From Triatoma infestans (lineage: Eukaryota > Arthropoda > Insecta > Hemiptera > Reduviidae), in NCBI GenBank assembly GCA_011037195.1, contig JAAEAF010014400.1, forward strand, positions 62,001-126,000: 64,000 nt of DNA, read 5' to 3'. Positions 50,601 to 62,742 of this stretch are shown piece by piece. Each line of letters opens with the position of its first letter. Within the stretch, counting starts at the first letter, position 1. The notes below the pieces were generated by a model that was not told where the DNA came from, searched no databases, and worked only from the letters and a program-made list of their open reading frames with translations. A program made the translations under genes and the position numbers.

Positions 50601-53311
50601 AGCCCAAATCCATTTGTCTGATTCAAAATCCGGTAGAATTTTTTCAGACATAAAAAATATTATTTCTTTCCTGATAAATTCTGTTTACTTTGTAGTGGCG
50701 ACCCCCTTGATGATTTATCCCATTATCTATTTCAATGCACTGCATTCTTAACGCAAAGAAATAAATATCTAATTACATTTGTTAAAGAAGGTGTTTCGCC
50801 TGATGGGAACTTTGTAAATTACTTTCAAAATATAGACTTGAAGAAAATTAATGCTTTGTTCAAATATCTGGTGAAGTCCTCAAAAGTAAGAAAACATATA
50901 ATGTTAAAAGTTAATGCTTAATAAACCTGTAAGTTAATTATTACTTCTTTCTATTGTTTCTTTATTGTACTCAATTTTGGCTGCCATCCCTCCAGGTCTT
51001 TTGGGTCTTCTTACCATCGATTTCCGCAATCCCTAATGCTTTAACCTTTTTTTCTGCCTGGACAGCAGAAATGTGTTAAAATATCATTACTTTAGTTGTT
51101 TTTTTTTGTAATCCATAACTACAGCAGAATTCAGGGTACAATACCCTATTAGCAACAACAAAGAGGCAAGGGAGGTTCAGAATTGTATTAGTTAGCGTGT
51201 ACGGTTTATACACCTTATATTTGTTTCACCCAACAACTGACTTTCAGTTTAACGTATTGAAACACTCCGAGAAAAATTATGTACGAAAATGACTGGAAGA
51301 TTTTGCACAACCTTAACTTTTGCTTCTTATTCAAATAATGCAGCCGTACATATGTTCCTCAAAACCATCGCATTGGCCCAGCTCAGAATGCTTTCGTCTT
51401 GGGTGGAAGCAGCAAGAGCTTCCATACATTTCATAGTTAGTTTCATACATGTGCATTTCTGTACAGAATTTGAAAACGGAGGTACTTAACATATCGGGCT
51501 GTTTTTTTTTTTTTCTTTTAGTAACAAAATTCCATCTATTCTACTCAGCGGACTTAGCCTAATTACGGGGGCATGGTTTTCCTTAGCTTCTAATATTGAG
51601 AATGAAACTGAGGCGATGTTTCTCCAACATTTAAAGAGAATCGCAAGCATTGAGGAATCTTCTACCAAGCTTCTAAAACATATGACCAAATTAATAATTG
51701 AAGGACAGCATAAAACGTTCTCAAATTATTTTGAAGGTTATGGCAGCCATAATTTAGATAATGTTTATTTAAAAAAAAAAGATTAGTCACTGTTAGCGCA
51801 ATGGACTCATGCGCGGAGATAGGTTTCGAGTGCTGGCTTTGTTTGCTCTTTTTAGGAGGCTCTACAGCTCACTGCCTGTAGAGGCACTGTTGTCTGCATC
51901 GAAAGGACATTATCCGGAGGTGGTAGTGCACTGAAAAGGCTCCGAAAAGCAGAATAGATTTTTTGAGGCCGCATTGCATATAATATACTGAAGACAAAAA
52001 AAACTGTTTTGCTTACTATAAAACTGCTCCTCGATAAATAGGGACAGCCATTTCTGCTGCATTCCAAAAAAGGAAGGCAAAACAATTAAGTCTTTGTAGG
52101 TGGAAGTATATTAGGATTTATAAACCCTTCGCTCTTCTATCGAGTCACTCACAAGGAAAAAGCACCTGTAGAAAAAAAAAAAAAGCAGCTCCTTGTACGT
52201 GTTACTTGCTATATTGAGATCCAAGATTAAGAGACCAAAGCTCAGAGGCGTGCTAATGCTCTTTTTTTTCTTTATAATTAAGGTGCATCAGCAGCTTTAG
52301 TCATTACCTTCTTAGTACGCTATGGGCTTCTGGCAGTCTTTACTCGATACCAACAGTACACATCACTAAGTAGTGATGCAACAGTGAGCTTTGGTGCTAC
52401 TAGGAAGAGAAAGTCTAAAGATAGCACCGGGCTTGGACTCGAACCCGGGGCCTCAACATGTGGATCCAGCGTGGAGTTAATTGCATTCCTATTTTCTTTT
52501 TTGATGGAGAGAGTAATTCAATATCGCTGGGAGTCTCTCAATACATTTATTTCGATTATTTCCAAATTTGATGCATTTTTGGTGTTGAAATTTCAAATAG
52601 GACGCTGCTCTTATAAAATCTGGACTTTTTTTTTTATCGAAAAAGTACTGTTGGGAGAGTGTGGAATGATCAGGAAATAAGACATCTCTGGCTTAAGTGT
52701 AATCCGTTGGAAAGGCCCTTGGGGGGGGGGGGGGATGGATATGAGTGCGCTGTCACCTGAATGATTATTGTGCCTTCTCTGATCGAGACCTAAGAAATCT
52801 GTTGTGTTGTGTTGAATTCAGTATTGTACATAGCATGTAGTCATCTTTAAAGTGCACATGATATGAATGAGTGCATATTTTGGTGAGCTAGTGTAGGTAC
52901 ACGCTAAGCCCCAAATTGTTAGCCATATAATCCCTATGTTATGTATATTAAGAGTTGGAGGGGATATCAGAGTGTACTTCTCTATTATTAAACTTTTTTT
53001 ACCCACAGAAGCGCCAAGAGAAGTACGAGTCCATTCCCCCTAAGAGGAAGGCAGTATGAATGAAAATATGTTTCTCAGGGAACATTTTCTTTGATCTGTA
53101 ACCTGTTATTTTTCAAAGTTTAATACCTACTCATATTTAATTACAGTTGGAAAAAGGTGATGAAGTTGATGTAATAAAAGGAGACATAAATGATAAGCTT
53201 AATGCATCTAGAGTTGTGATATTATCTATAGAAGAAAATGACAACAGTGATGGTGTAATAGTTAAAATGAAACGATATAAACATATAACCATTGAAAAAC
53301 AAGATTTGTAA
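44601..53311 (+). CDS. MTRES1: Mitochondrial transcription rescue factor 1 homologue (S4-like domain)
   Basis: Mitochondrial RNA-binding protein of the C6orf203/MTRES1 family, which sustains mitochondrial transcription and acts on the mitoribosome. Exons: 44601-44834, 44944-45083, 48522-48594, 53147-53311; phases 0, 2, 0; total 612 nt, 203 aa. The start MFFSRFVRHLTLG is basic and hydrophobic like a mitochondrial presequence. An acidic stretch opens exon 2 (AEEKDEESDSDLED). The S4-like fold follows: LRVDTALKSGLGLPRNKVE across the exon 2/3 junction, then LVNGEKISKKS in exon 3 and LEKGDEVDVI in exon 4. The in-frame ATG at 44538 would add 21 residues but gives a less typical targeting peptide. 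Introns 2 and 3 (3.4 and 4.6 kb) are mostly transposon debris. Confidence 0.9.
45084..48521. other. MTRES1 intron 2 with dispersed-repeat debris
   Basis: No exon. Copies of the AT-rich family occur at 45690-45775 (ATATTCACCAGAAATG), 46140-46340 and 46990-47230 (TTTAAAGAAAATCG). A short GC-richer insertion lies at 45780-46080 and is not recognised. Confidence 0.55.
48730..48778 (-). pseudogene. Truncated U2 snRNA 5' end (antisense)
   Basis: On the minus strand the segment reads TCGGCCTTTTGGCTAAGATC followed by AAAGTGCAGTAT, matching the first ~48 nt of U2 snRNA (stem I, and the branch-point pairing region with one change, GCAGTA for GTAGTA). The Sm site and 3' stems are absent, so it cannot be a working snRNA. 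It abuts a LINE fragment on its 5' side. Confidence 0.85.
48779..50935 (+). mobile_element. LINE fragment in MTRES1 intron 3, interrupted
   Basis: Reverse transcriptase pieces follow in order: IPKSWAKIKMPLFHKKGDIN, FVDFRRAFDSIEHHKLWYKL, QGEVLSPLL, then (49483-49899) a connection region with KIIYLGVPSFSSSGVF and LPEIWGCQYANEVERGQLIF. After an insertion the tail resumes, with a decayed CxxC...H...C motif around 50690-50740. Multiple frameshifts. Same broad family as the LINE at 21.5-23.3 kb. Confidence 0.75.
50033..50387. mobile_element. 355-bp fold-back element with 12-bp target-site duplication
   Basis: Arms at 50063-50149 and 50302-50387 are near-perfect inverted repeats of about 87 bp. They contain AACGTTTCGAC / GCCGAAACGTTGGC and CTTAAATTCTTGCCAACG. 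The flanks share AATCAAATATAG (50021-50032 and 50388-50399). Removing the element and one flank restores the LINE reading frame around KTILIKY. No coding capacity. Confidence 0.8.
51781..51965 (+). mobile_element. tRNA-derived SINE, copy 7, degenerate
   Basis: The head GATTAGTCACTGTTAGCGCA with a weak box B (GGTTTCGAGTGC) precedes the body TAGGAGGCTCTACAGCTCAC, ACATTATCCGGAGG and TGCACTGAAAAGGCTCCG. Confidence 0.65.
52262..52494 (-). mobile_element. tRNA-derived SINE, copy 8
   Basis: The minus strand carries box B GGGTTCGAGTCC at about 52433-52444 and the body (ACTTTCTCTTCCTAGTAGCA, AATTAAGGTGCATC on the plus strand). Lies in MTRES1 intron 3. Confidence 0.7.
52495..53146. other. MTRES1 intron 3, right end
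   Basis: Contains a G14 run at 52721-52734 and otherwise nothing recognisable up to the exon 4 acceptor. Confidence 0.5.
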
Positions 53312-53408
53312 ACGTAATTATATTTTTATTTTAGAATATATATATATATATAATTTATATAGTTTGCTTTTTTTTTTTAATTTGGTAACAGCTTAGCCAC
53401 TCCATACA

Positions 53409-53418
53409 AATAAATAAA
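53409..53418 (+). terminator. Polyadenylation signals of MTRES1
   Basis: Two overlapping AATAAA hexamers about 100 bp past the MTRES1 stop. The base composition weakens the call, but spacing is normal. Confidence 0.45.
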
Positions 53419-53419
53419 A

Positions 53420-54872
53420 TTTACATTTTTCTGCTAATTTTTTTTTTTTTTATAAATATTAATAGACTTACACTTTAACAAAATAAAATATATATATCAA
53501 CAATTATTATTATATTTATTATTATTTGTTTATTTTAATTACATATATAATAAAAAAATATCTATCACACAATTGTGCTTATGTTATCAATAAATGCTCT
53601 GTTTATCCAATAAGTTAGCCTCATGGTCATATAATGAATTTAAAAATAAATAAATAAATGAAAATGCAGCACTAGTCCACAAGATAAAAAAAATCATTTG
53701 TATTTTTTTTTAATTCTCTAAAACTTCATTATTATAATTTTGGCGTATAAATTGTTTTCATTTTCTATTATTTATTTTTGGTCCCAAATGAACAAATATT
53801 TTTAATCTAAATTTTAAAATTCTTCATATTAATGTGAAAAATTATATAAACAGTTACAAGAATATTATTTTCTAGTTTTAATTTTTTGTTATCCATAATA
53901 ACCATTAAAAATTTTGCGATATTAAATTTAAAAAAAAAAAAAAGATTAAGCGAAAGGCAAAACAAAAACAAAAATCGTTTCAAGATTTTTGCAATATACT
54001 AACAATATATACCAATATAATAACCATGTCCTTTCCAACTTGGAATTATTACGAAAAGTTTAATAAAATAAAATTCAATGGCTATTAAGATAAAACTTGT
54101 TTTTTTATATCTACCATAATCCCTCAAATTTTCTTGAAAGACGAAAACAAATTTGAAAACTATTTGCTATATACGCCCACATTTTCTTTTTACATAATAA
54201 AGTTCAATTTAATTCCCTTATTTGGACTATTTATTTATTTTTCTAGCAGCAAGATGAATTAAGATGAACTATTCAGTCAAAGATTAATAGTTAAATATTT
54301 TCTAAAATTTCATTTTGAATTTGGTGTTGGTAATTTTAAATAGGACACACAGGAAAATTAGTGAAAGTAAAAAGAAAAATCCCTTCTTTTTTTTTTTTTT
54401 TTTAGATTCTACAAAAAAATAATACAACTTTTAAAAAAAAAAATTCTATAATACTTTTTGAGAAAAGACCTTGTTACCTACAACAGAACGCCGTGTTATA
54501 ATTTTTACAAAAAATTACTAATGTAATGAAGAGGATAAGATTTGTTACTTGCAATATTTTGGTAAACAGAAAAATGAGGTTAATGAGGTTCTTTGACTCT
54601 TGGTATTCTCTGTAGTAAATTTTAAATCACCAAAAAATAAAACAAAAACCAACATATATTTAAAAGACTTTTAGAAAAGAATGCCCCCCCCCCCACCACT
54701 AAACATTTTTTTCATAGAAACTAAGAACTGCACTAAGAATCTGCATAAACATTTTTTTTTATAGAAATTTTGAAAACTGAATAGGTCTGTATACATTTTT
54801 TTTTTCTTTCCAATACATCACCATGAGTACTAACAGACTGGAAAGAATTAAAATATAGATTTAAAAACAAAA
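53420..54872. other. Tail-to-tail spacer between MTRES1 and WDR44
   Basis: Very AT-rich, with long A and T runs and a C-run at 54684-54693. It must hold the 3' UTRs of both convergent genes; minus-strand AATAAA hexamers occur near 54226-54236. I see no coding sequence or recognisable transposon. Confidence 0.5.
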
Positions 54873-57800
54873 TTAAGCCATTGCTGACGCTGGCAAAGAA
54901 GAGTGTTTAGGTTTCATTTTATTAAGGAATACTTTAATGGCTCCATTGAAATCGGCGCTGACCAATACATAACCGGAAGTTGTATGACTTTGCGGTGTTG
55001 TTCCCTCAAGTTCTTCAATTTGTCGCATTATTATGTCTGGATTTGGTGAAAATACTGCACAAGTGACAACTGCATTATGTACCTTTTAAACAAACAAAAA
55101 CAATATATATATATATATATGTGTGTGTATTTTTAATCACTCGCATTATTCAATTTTTTTTTTTTTCTAGAGCTAGATTATTACCTTAATGCCTTCCCAA
55201 TAATCATTTCTATCTCTTCGGACTGAGGAAAATTTTGAATAATCATGATTCGACTTCCATATATAAATACATTGATTTTCAGATCCAGATATTATAAATT
55301 TCCCATCATGAGAGAATGATGCTTTAATTTGTGATGAAAAATTTGCATAACCTTTGTATTTACAAGATAAATTCAAATCACGTAAATCATATAGACGAAT
55401 TCTAGAATCATTTGATGTAACTAAAATTTTTTCTTGACCAGGCATTGGTTCTATACCAGAAATTTTTCTACCAGTAGAATTTTTACCACGAGTAGATCTA
55501 ACATGTATCTGAGTGTGATATTTAAGTTGATCTGTTGTATAAAATATACAACGGCCATCATATGAGCCTACAACCGCAAACTTGCCATTCTAGATTAACA
55601 AAATAAATTCTGCATTAAAGAAATTAAAAACCATCAATTTTCATTAATTATTTCATAAAATAACCTATCTAACGAACTATATATTTTTGCTAAATCGATT
55701 TCAAAACTTACCTCACAGAAATTTGCTGCTGTTATTAATTTTGCTGGACCACCTACTTCATTCCAGACTGCAACTTTTTTGTCTGGAATATTCCACAGTC
55801 TCAGTTTACCATCCAATGAGCCACTCAAGAAATACCTTTAATAAATAATGTATTCGTGGTTTATTTCATAATTAATAATTTTCATAAAGGGTTGGAATTA
55901 TTCACACTTTGAAATAGATTACAATAACTTTAGAAAATAAATAAATAAACATAACAAAATAGTTTCAACTTTTAGAAAAGGAATGCACAGAGAACAATAT
56001 GTCTAAACTGTATGCCACACATTACCAAAATATTTCAAACTTTACAAAAAAAAGGTGAACAAAAAATAAAATAATGTTACTTTTAAAACAGGGAATTGAC
56101 TTTAACAAAATAAATATTAACTTTTGTTAAATCTCTCAGAACATGGATAAAATAATGAGCGCTATGTATTAAGTTTTCGTGTTAAGAAAAAAGTTTCATT
56201 TTTGATAATATTTACACCCTGATAATTATAAGGTCTGCACTACCAAATGATACGTAGCACTTAGAATCTTATACCGACGTTTTTGAAAGAGTATGTATGC
56301 AAACACTCTTTAGGTCTATTAGTTGTTTTGGGGACACGCAAAGGTGAGGACAAGCGAAAAGTGTACCTCTTGGGCTAAAGAGGAAGAAAGGACGGCCAGC
56401 CATAGCCAAGAAGGTCCTAAATAATACAATAATTAATTTTTTTTTGTAGGTATACTAAGATTTTATAAAAATATACTTTTATTTCGTTCTAAATCTGTAC
56501 CTATATAAATTAACAAGTGTTAATTTTCATCAGAGTATCACCTCCTGAATTGTTTCGCACTTATTAATTTACACTCTGAGAATTCATCTTAAAATATGCG
56601 AAGGTGTCATTTTATAGTGGAAAAATGCAAATCTGCCATTTTAATTAGATATGTAATGTCGAGTAAAATTAAAGGTTAAATCTACATTATCTAAAGTGCA
56701 AATCTACCATTTTTTAGTTTGATAACCCAAAGGTAGGAACATATTTCCCAAAGTGCCATAAAATATTTCCTTTTCATAAAATACGATCAAGTTATTCTAT
56801 AATCAATATGGTAATATGTAATGAATGTGAGAGTTGTTTACAAAAACTAATTTAGTTTCATCTTTTTCAAAATGGTATTTTTTATTAAACCACTACAGAA
56901 GAAAATTAAATTTTTCGTTCTATTTGGCAGAAACCTTGATAACATGAAGGTTTTTTAGATAGGGGAACTACAAAAACAAGTCCTTTCATTACAAAAATGT
57001 ATTGTGGCTTTTTGGATATTTTTTGTAATATATTTTATCCTCTGTAGAATGGTATAAGAATATGTTAGCATAAGTATCCTTTGCCTTAAAGAGTAATTAA
57101 ACCTTATTATTTGCATATTCCACTGAAGCTCCATGTGCAGTTATTCAAGAACTATTTCAGTGCAAGTTTGTAAGAATCCCGAAGAAGTAGCTATCCAGTT
57201 CTCTCTTCAGAGAAACAGATAATAATAATGAGAGAAAAAAAAAGAATCTCCCTGTTAGTGATTTAATACTTTTCTAAGGATATTATGATCATGTATCTGT
57301 GTGTTAATTAAATAGTTTTACTTTTGGTAGACATAATATAGTATCTATTACCTATCATCTCTTGGATGGAACACAATGGCAGTGACAAAGTCAATGTGTT
57401 GAAAACAGCATAGGCATTCCTTTCTACAAATATGCCATAATCTAACTGTTTTATCCATTGATGATGACAATATAAAATAATTCTTTGACCATGATACGTC
57501 CAATAAATCTGATGTGTGGCCGGAATATGTACAAAAAGGTTTTGGCATAAATGGCGCACGATGATCGGCTAATTCAGTTCCACCAAGACTACTTGCCGAA
57601 CTATCGCCACAGCTATCATCAATCGCTGCAGTGGATGCTTGAGATACAATTGACTCTTGTGAAGGCGTAGGTGACACCTTTTCTGCATTATATTTTGTCC
57701 TCATATCCTATATGAATTAAACCAATAGGTTTTATGAATAATTATTAAAATACAATACATAAAATAATAATAAACAAAAAATAAAAAGAGTTACCTGGAA

Positions 57801-60800
57801 AAAAGGGTATGCATTTCTTACAACCCAAACTCTAAGTACTCGGTCCTGTCCAGCAGTTGCTAATAATCTTCCACAGGAAGAAAACTTCATGCACCAAACT
57901 GGTCCTATATGTTCACCGCTTAGATCCTACGCAATAGTCCAAAACATAAAAAGATAAAATCATCAGAATATAGAATAAATAAAAAAAAAGAAAAAATGAA
58001 ATAAACATACTTGAACATGTTGTACGCATTCAAACTCATACGGTCCTTTGTGGCTGTTTGATACTTTTAATTTTATATATTGTTCTCCAGTAGTTGTGGA
58101 GGCAGAATCGTCGACAAACTGTATCAATAAGAAAAATAAATTTTAACACATTTCAATAAATTTCATTTTATCACAAAATGAAATTTGAAATGATTCGACT
58201 TTCTTTAGTCTTTTTCTATTCTAGCTAATGAATTTACTCAAGAACTTTATAATATTTTTAACGTTCTTAGTGCTATATTAATATGGAGTCGCATATCAAT
58301 TTAAATGGCACTTTAACGGAAACCTATATGTGTGTGTGGGAAATAAGCTTGAAGTTAAATAAAGTTTTACAAAAATCGTCAGAATGTTTTAAAGAAAACC
58401 GCGAAAACTGAAAAGAATTATTGATATATTTAGGCACGATAGCTGAAGGCGCGGACCGCAAAGCTGAGGTGCATTATGGTACTGAGCTCGATTCCCGGGT
58501 ACTAACGTAGTAGTAATCGAGTTAGTAAGTAAAGTATGTTGCTATCCGCCTCCGTCCACATCATCATCACTGATTGATAGCTGGATGGTAAGCCTGCCTA
58601 AAAAAATAAGCATTACTTTACTTTTTTTTTTACTATTTATGTCCTTACTTTCAGTTCAGGGGATATGTATGAGATTACATGGTGGGACCTCAACAGAATA
58701 TGAAGTTCGAACTTTCTGCGAGCTCTTGGTTTCCAGTTTCGTTGCTCACCAATATGTACACACAAATACAGTGATCTATTGAAAAAACCTATTTCTTTAT
58801 TTAGGAAACCTCAAAGCATATGCATCCGATGAAAACTCACTTTCGAAGAAATACTTCCCCTTATAGCAATAAGAAAAAGTAATATAAGAAAAGCTCACTA
58901 GGAAATTGAGAGAAATACATAATGTTTACTTAATGCGTTTCGACTAACGTATTCTTGCATTTTAGTAAAACCAAGCTGATGAGGTAGATGTGCGTAGAGA
59001 ATGGTTATAAAAGTCAACTCCACTAGACCTCTTTTCTTTGTGCCTGTGTTTTATATATGATAATTATAAACAGTGAATGCGAACGAGTATGTTGTGTAGT
59101 GTATGTATATGATGGTTATCTACAATCTGCTTATGAAAACACCAAACACTTCTGCAAACCGAATTGTATTAAATGTTCATATCGTAAAGCTGGGGATACC
59201 TAGAGACTTCAAAGAATGACCAGTCAATAAAATTTAGTTATTTCTTCATAAATATTTAATAATATGAATGAAGAATGAACGGCCGAAAGAAAGCAAATAT
59301 TTCAGATTTTTAGTGACAAAAGTTATAATTAAATAATGAATTTTTGGAATATTATTAATTAATGATTATAATACCTCTCCAGCATCTTCTTTATGTTGTC
59401 TGCCAATAGTTTTTGCTTTGATCATTGTTTTTTTCACAGTAGAACCAAGAAACTTTCTAATCTGTGCCGTTCTTCTCCTGACAGGTCCACCCAATTCCGT
59501 TGTACCACTACCAGTTCCTCCGCCCATTCTTCCACCGCTAATAGATTTTTTACTATCTAACGAATCATCATCATCATCATCATCATCGTCTCCCTTGTCC
59601 AATGATGTTTGACTAACGTATTCTGAGGTTAGGCGCATTATATGCAACGATAATGGATTTATGCACTGTGGTAACTTGTCTTCCGCTATGCTCAGAGGTA
59701 CACGTTCGCCAGTATCCAAGTTCAGCACAGTTACCTGCTCCAAGATTTCCTATCAAAGGACAAAGGGGCCGTGCACGACAAACCCCAATCTACTCAGAGG
59801 ACTTTTAAGAAGTAGGATTTATGATAATGTTAATAAAAATAAAAATAAAATGGAAAAAAAGAAAAGGATGTTAACTTATAGCCGAAAATAAAAAGGAACA
59901 CTATTTTTTTACATTAATAATATTAAAAAAAGATAATAATATAATAATCGTAGAAGATTCAAAGGAAACAATCACTGGTTATCGAGTAACAGAATATTTT
60001 GAAGAAATACTAATATCTAATAATAAGAGCTAAAATATGAAAGTAAATAACCGACAGGATGTGTACTCTATTTGGGATAGTGCTAAGGCAAGGTAAAAGA
60101 ATGGGAGATATCAACTTAGCTAAGTAGAAGAAAGGTTAAATGTAAGCACAGCCCTTTTGTTACAAACATATTTGAAGAACATGTTCTTCAAAACAGTAGA
60201 TACTACTATTTTAACAATTTTGAATGGATAACACTTCCCATTAGAAGGCCATCCAAAAAATTGATATTGCTTGATTGCTCAATATTTTTATACTTATTTC
60301 TGAAATAAAATAAATTTTATTTAAATTTAGAAATCAGTGTAGACAGTCCACTATAAAAGTAAGCAAGTGCTTAACAATCAAGCTTTGGTGGGATTTGTTT
60401 ACTGTTAAGACAAATATTTTGAATTAAAAACAATACTTTTTAGATTATCTTACTTCAAAATTAACCTACTTAAAACTAAATGTCTCACATACCAAGTCGC
60501 TGAGAGGTTTTCCTGAATCAGTTCTAGTCCTAACAAACATATTAAGCTGATTTGGAAGAAGTTCTTGTTCATCACCGGCTGATTTTCTGCGGCCTCGTTT
60601 ATTTGTATTGCTAGTGACATTAGTGCCAGATGCAGCATTACCTGTTCTTGATGCACAAGTGATATTTCCTCCAAGAGGATAGGTACTACTATTTCTACCA
60701 ACACGTAAACTTCGAGACTTATTTTCGCCATTTTCCTATTATTATGGTTGAAAATGAGAATTAGATTAAAATGTATATAAAAATATATACACAAAACAAT

Positions 60801-62533
60801 AAAGTATTAATGAGAAACCTGTGGTTTTACAACATATTGCCCTTTAGTAGCCGCTTTAATATCTAACGAATGTTCAAATTCTCTTGTTATTGATTCAATT
60901 GTGCTTGCAGGGCTAGGTAAGGTTGATCTTTTAAAACTATTGGATTCTTCAGCTTCTACTTTCTATAAGTGTGTTTATATTAAAAGTATTTGAAGTTTTA
61001 ACGATTTAAAAGAAGAAAGTTATTGCTGTTTAAATGTACTAAAATCTTACCTTAAATTTTGGGGAGTCAACAGGCGTTATCGAAAGTGTATTAGGCGGTG
61101 GTGGTGGCACAGGTTTATTTTTCTTTCTTCTTCTAGGCGGAGCAACAGGAGGCGCTCCTTCAGCTGTAGAAACAATGCTACCAGAATTATCTCCTCCTCT
61201 TGGGATCTGCACTTGTCCGTTATTAGAGGACGGTTGACTACCCGCTTTGGTACTCGCAATTACATCTGGTTCTTGTAATTTACCTTTGCTATCATCAGCG
61301 CCTACTTCAATACATTTAGAGTCTTTAGGCTCAGAAGGACTGCGAAGCGTACCAGTAGAGCTTCCTCCACCAAGACTACTGGTTAGAGACGGTTCACGTG
61401 CACTACTCTGGGTTCCACCTACAAAAGATAAAACAAAAAAAAGATTTATTTTAACAGTACACAGAAATAAAATTAATTCTAAGAAATAATTTGGATTATT
61501 TTTCTCCGAAAGCATTAAAATGATTGAGTACTTACGCATGAGTATGCTTAGTTAAAAACTAATAAATAAAATGCCTAATTTCTATCAAAGTTCGGTCTAT
61601 TTCGTTTTCAAAGTTTAGAAGCTATACAAGCTCATATTTAAAAAATATAATATGGCCTAATCCCTTATCTTTTTGATGAATTATCTTCTTAGGAATAATT
61701 AGTAAGAAATATAATCTCAGCCAAAATGTTGTTACTTCATGTTTTTAAATGTACCTTATGACTTTCTTGTGAATTCAAAAATTTTTCTTAATTCACCTTG
61801 ATCTTGACTGCTACTAAGAATTCGCCCAACTCTTCCAAGCGATGTAAGACTGTGCATACTCATTGCATCATGTTCGATTATTCTAAATGGATGGCAAGAC
61901 CGTGTATCTGAACTTGGAAACACTCCATCTAAAGAAGAAGTCTGACTACTAGTAGGAGAAGTGCCTATTGTATTTAAGACCTCTTCATCCTCAGTCTGCA
62001 TTCGCTGCCTCAGTTCTCGTAATTTGTGCCTATTATTGTGACTTTTTTCAAATCCCTAAAAGAAATTCACTATTAAAGACCGATGGATATAAGAGTTAAG
62101 AGATATAAACAAAAGCAACAATACTAACAGTAAAGTCAGTTCCAGTTTGTAAAGCCAAAGAGCTAGGAACTCGGGGTGCTAATTCCAAACGTTTTTCATC
62201 TTGTTTTAACGATGATTGAAAATCTGATTCGCTTTTAGATGGTGTCAAACTTATAAGTTTAGGTTTCCTTTGCAAAAGAAAAAATTTAATACCCTATCAT
62301 TTTAATTTCACATGTCATTGAATGACGCTTTTGATAATATAACAAAAACACATTTAACCATGAATATATTATGTAAGAATTATTTAATTTTACAAATTGT
62401 TTTATTTTTAAATTAATCAAAAAGTTAATAGTTGAAAAGGTTAGTTAGACGAAATTGATTTGTACCTTGTAAGTTTATTAGGGGTATTATCTTCGGCATC
62501 GTAATATTCATCAGAATCACTACTAATAGACAT
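54873..62533 (-). CDS. WDR44: WDR44 homologue, Rab11-binding WD40 protein, 13 coding exons
   Basis: Rab11 effector on recycling endosomes and tubular ER contacts. Exons: 62466-62533, 62129-62267, 61797-62055, 61051-61418, 60819-60962, 60493-60735, 59375-59749, 58011-58118, 57795-57926, 57352-57707, 55712-55835, 55185-55589, 54873-55082; phases match, total 2931 nt, 976 aa (human about 913). Residues 9-15 (EYYDAED) are a FFAT-like VAP-binding motif. A proline-rich patch with PVPPPPPN lies near residue 260. The Rab11-binding region includes NLDTGERVPLSIAEDKLP in exon 7, followed by a run of nine Asp. WD40 repeats start at DLSGEHIGPVW (~569) and continue through WSKNYFILSSSMDKTVRLWH, FLSGSLDGKLRLWNIPDKK and ILVTSNDSRIRLYDLRDL to the C-terminus. 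Exon 3 must use the donor at 61796/61795; reading on meets a stop. Confidence 0.95.
55836..57351. other. WDR44 intron 10
   Basis: 1.5 kb with no exon. A decayed LINE-tail-like peptide (RKGRPAIAKKV) near 56380-56410 precedes a T-run; the remainder is AT-rich. Confidence 0.4.
58119..59374. other. WDR44 intron 7 with a second tRNA-like SINE
   Basis: 58436-58610 has a tRNA-like head (GATAGCTGAAGGCGCGGACC, box B-like GAGCTCGATTCCCGG) and the tail block GCTATCCGCCTCCGTCCACA, shared with 16370-16395. The AT-rich dispersed family flanks it at 58290-58420. Confidence 0.6.
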
Positions 62534-62742
62534 TTTAAGATATAAAACTTAAAATTTCGACATTTAAAACTATTTTATATACAAAAATATTAAATAAATG
62601 AAGGTAAGTTATTTCACAGCCTCCTACATCTTACTCACATGTGTTCTGCCAATGGGATAAAAGGATATACAACCTAGAGTCTTTCTATTGGTTGTAGTAA
62701 GGTGTACCAAGGGCCCGTTGATATTTTCATAGCAATAGCAAG
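62534..62742. promoter_or_regulatory. Compact bidirectional promoter, WDR44 and FMR1
   Basis: Only 209 bp separate the divergent start codons of WDR44 and FMR1. Two CCAAT boxes in opposite orientation lie inside it: CCAAT at 62649-62653 and ATTGG at 62687-62691. This is typical of a housekeeping bidirectional promoter. The 3' half is less AT-rich than the surroundings. No TATA box is evident. Confidence 0.65.

Noticed and set aside
61756..61796. Extension of WDR44 exon 3 to TRKS and a stop
   Set aside because: The donor CAAG|GTGAAT at 61796 gives the phase that matches the next exon. Reading through meets a stop codon.
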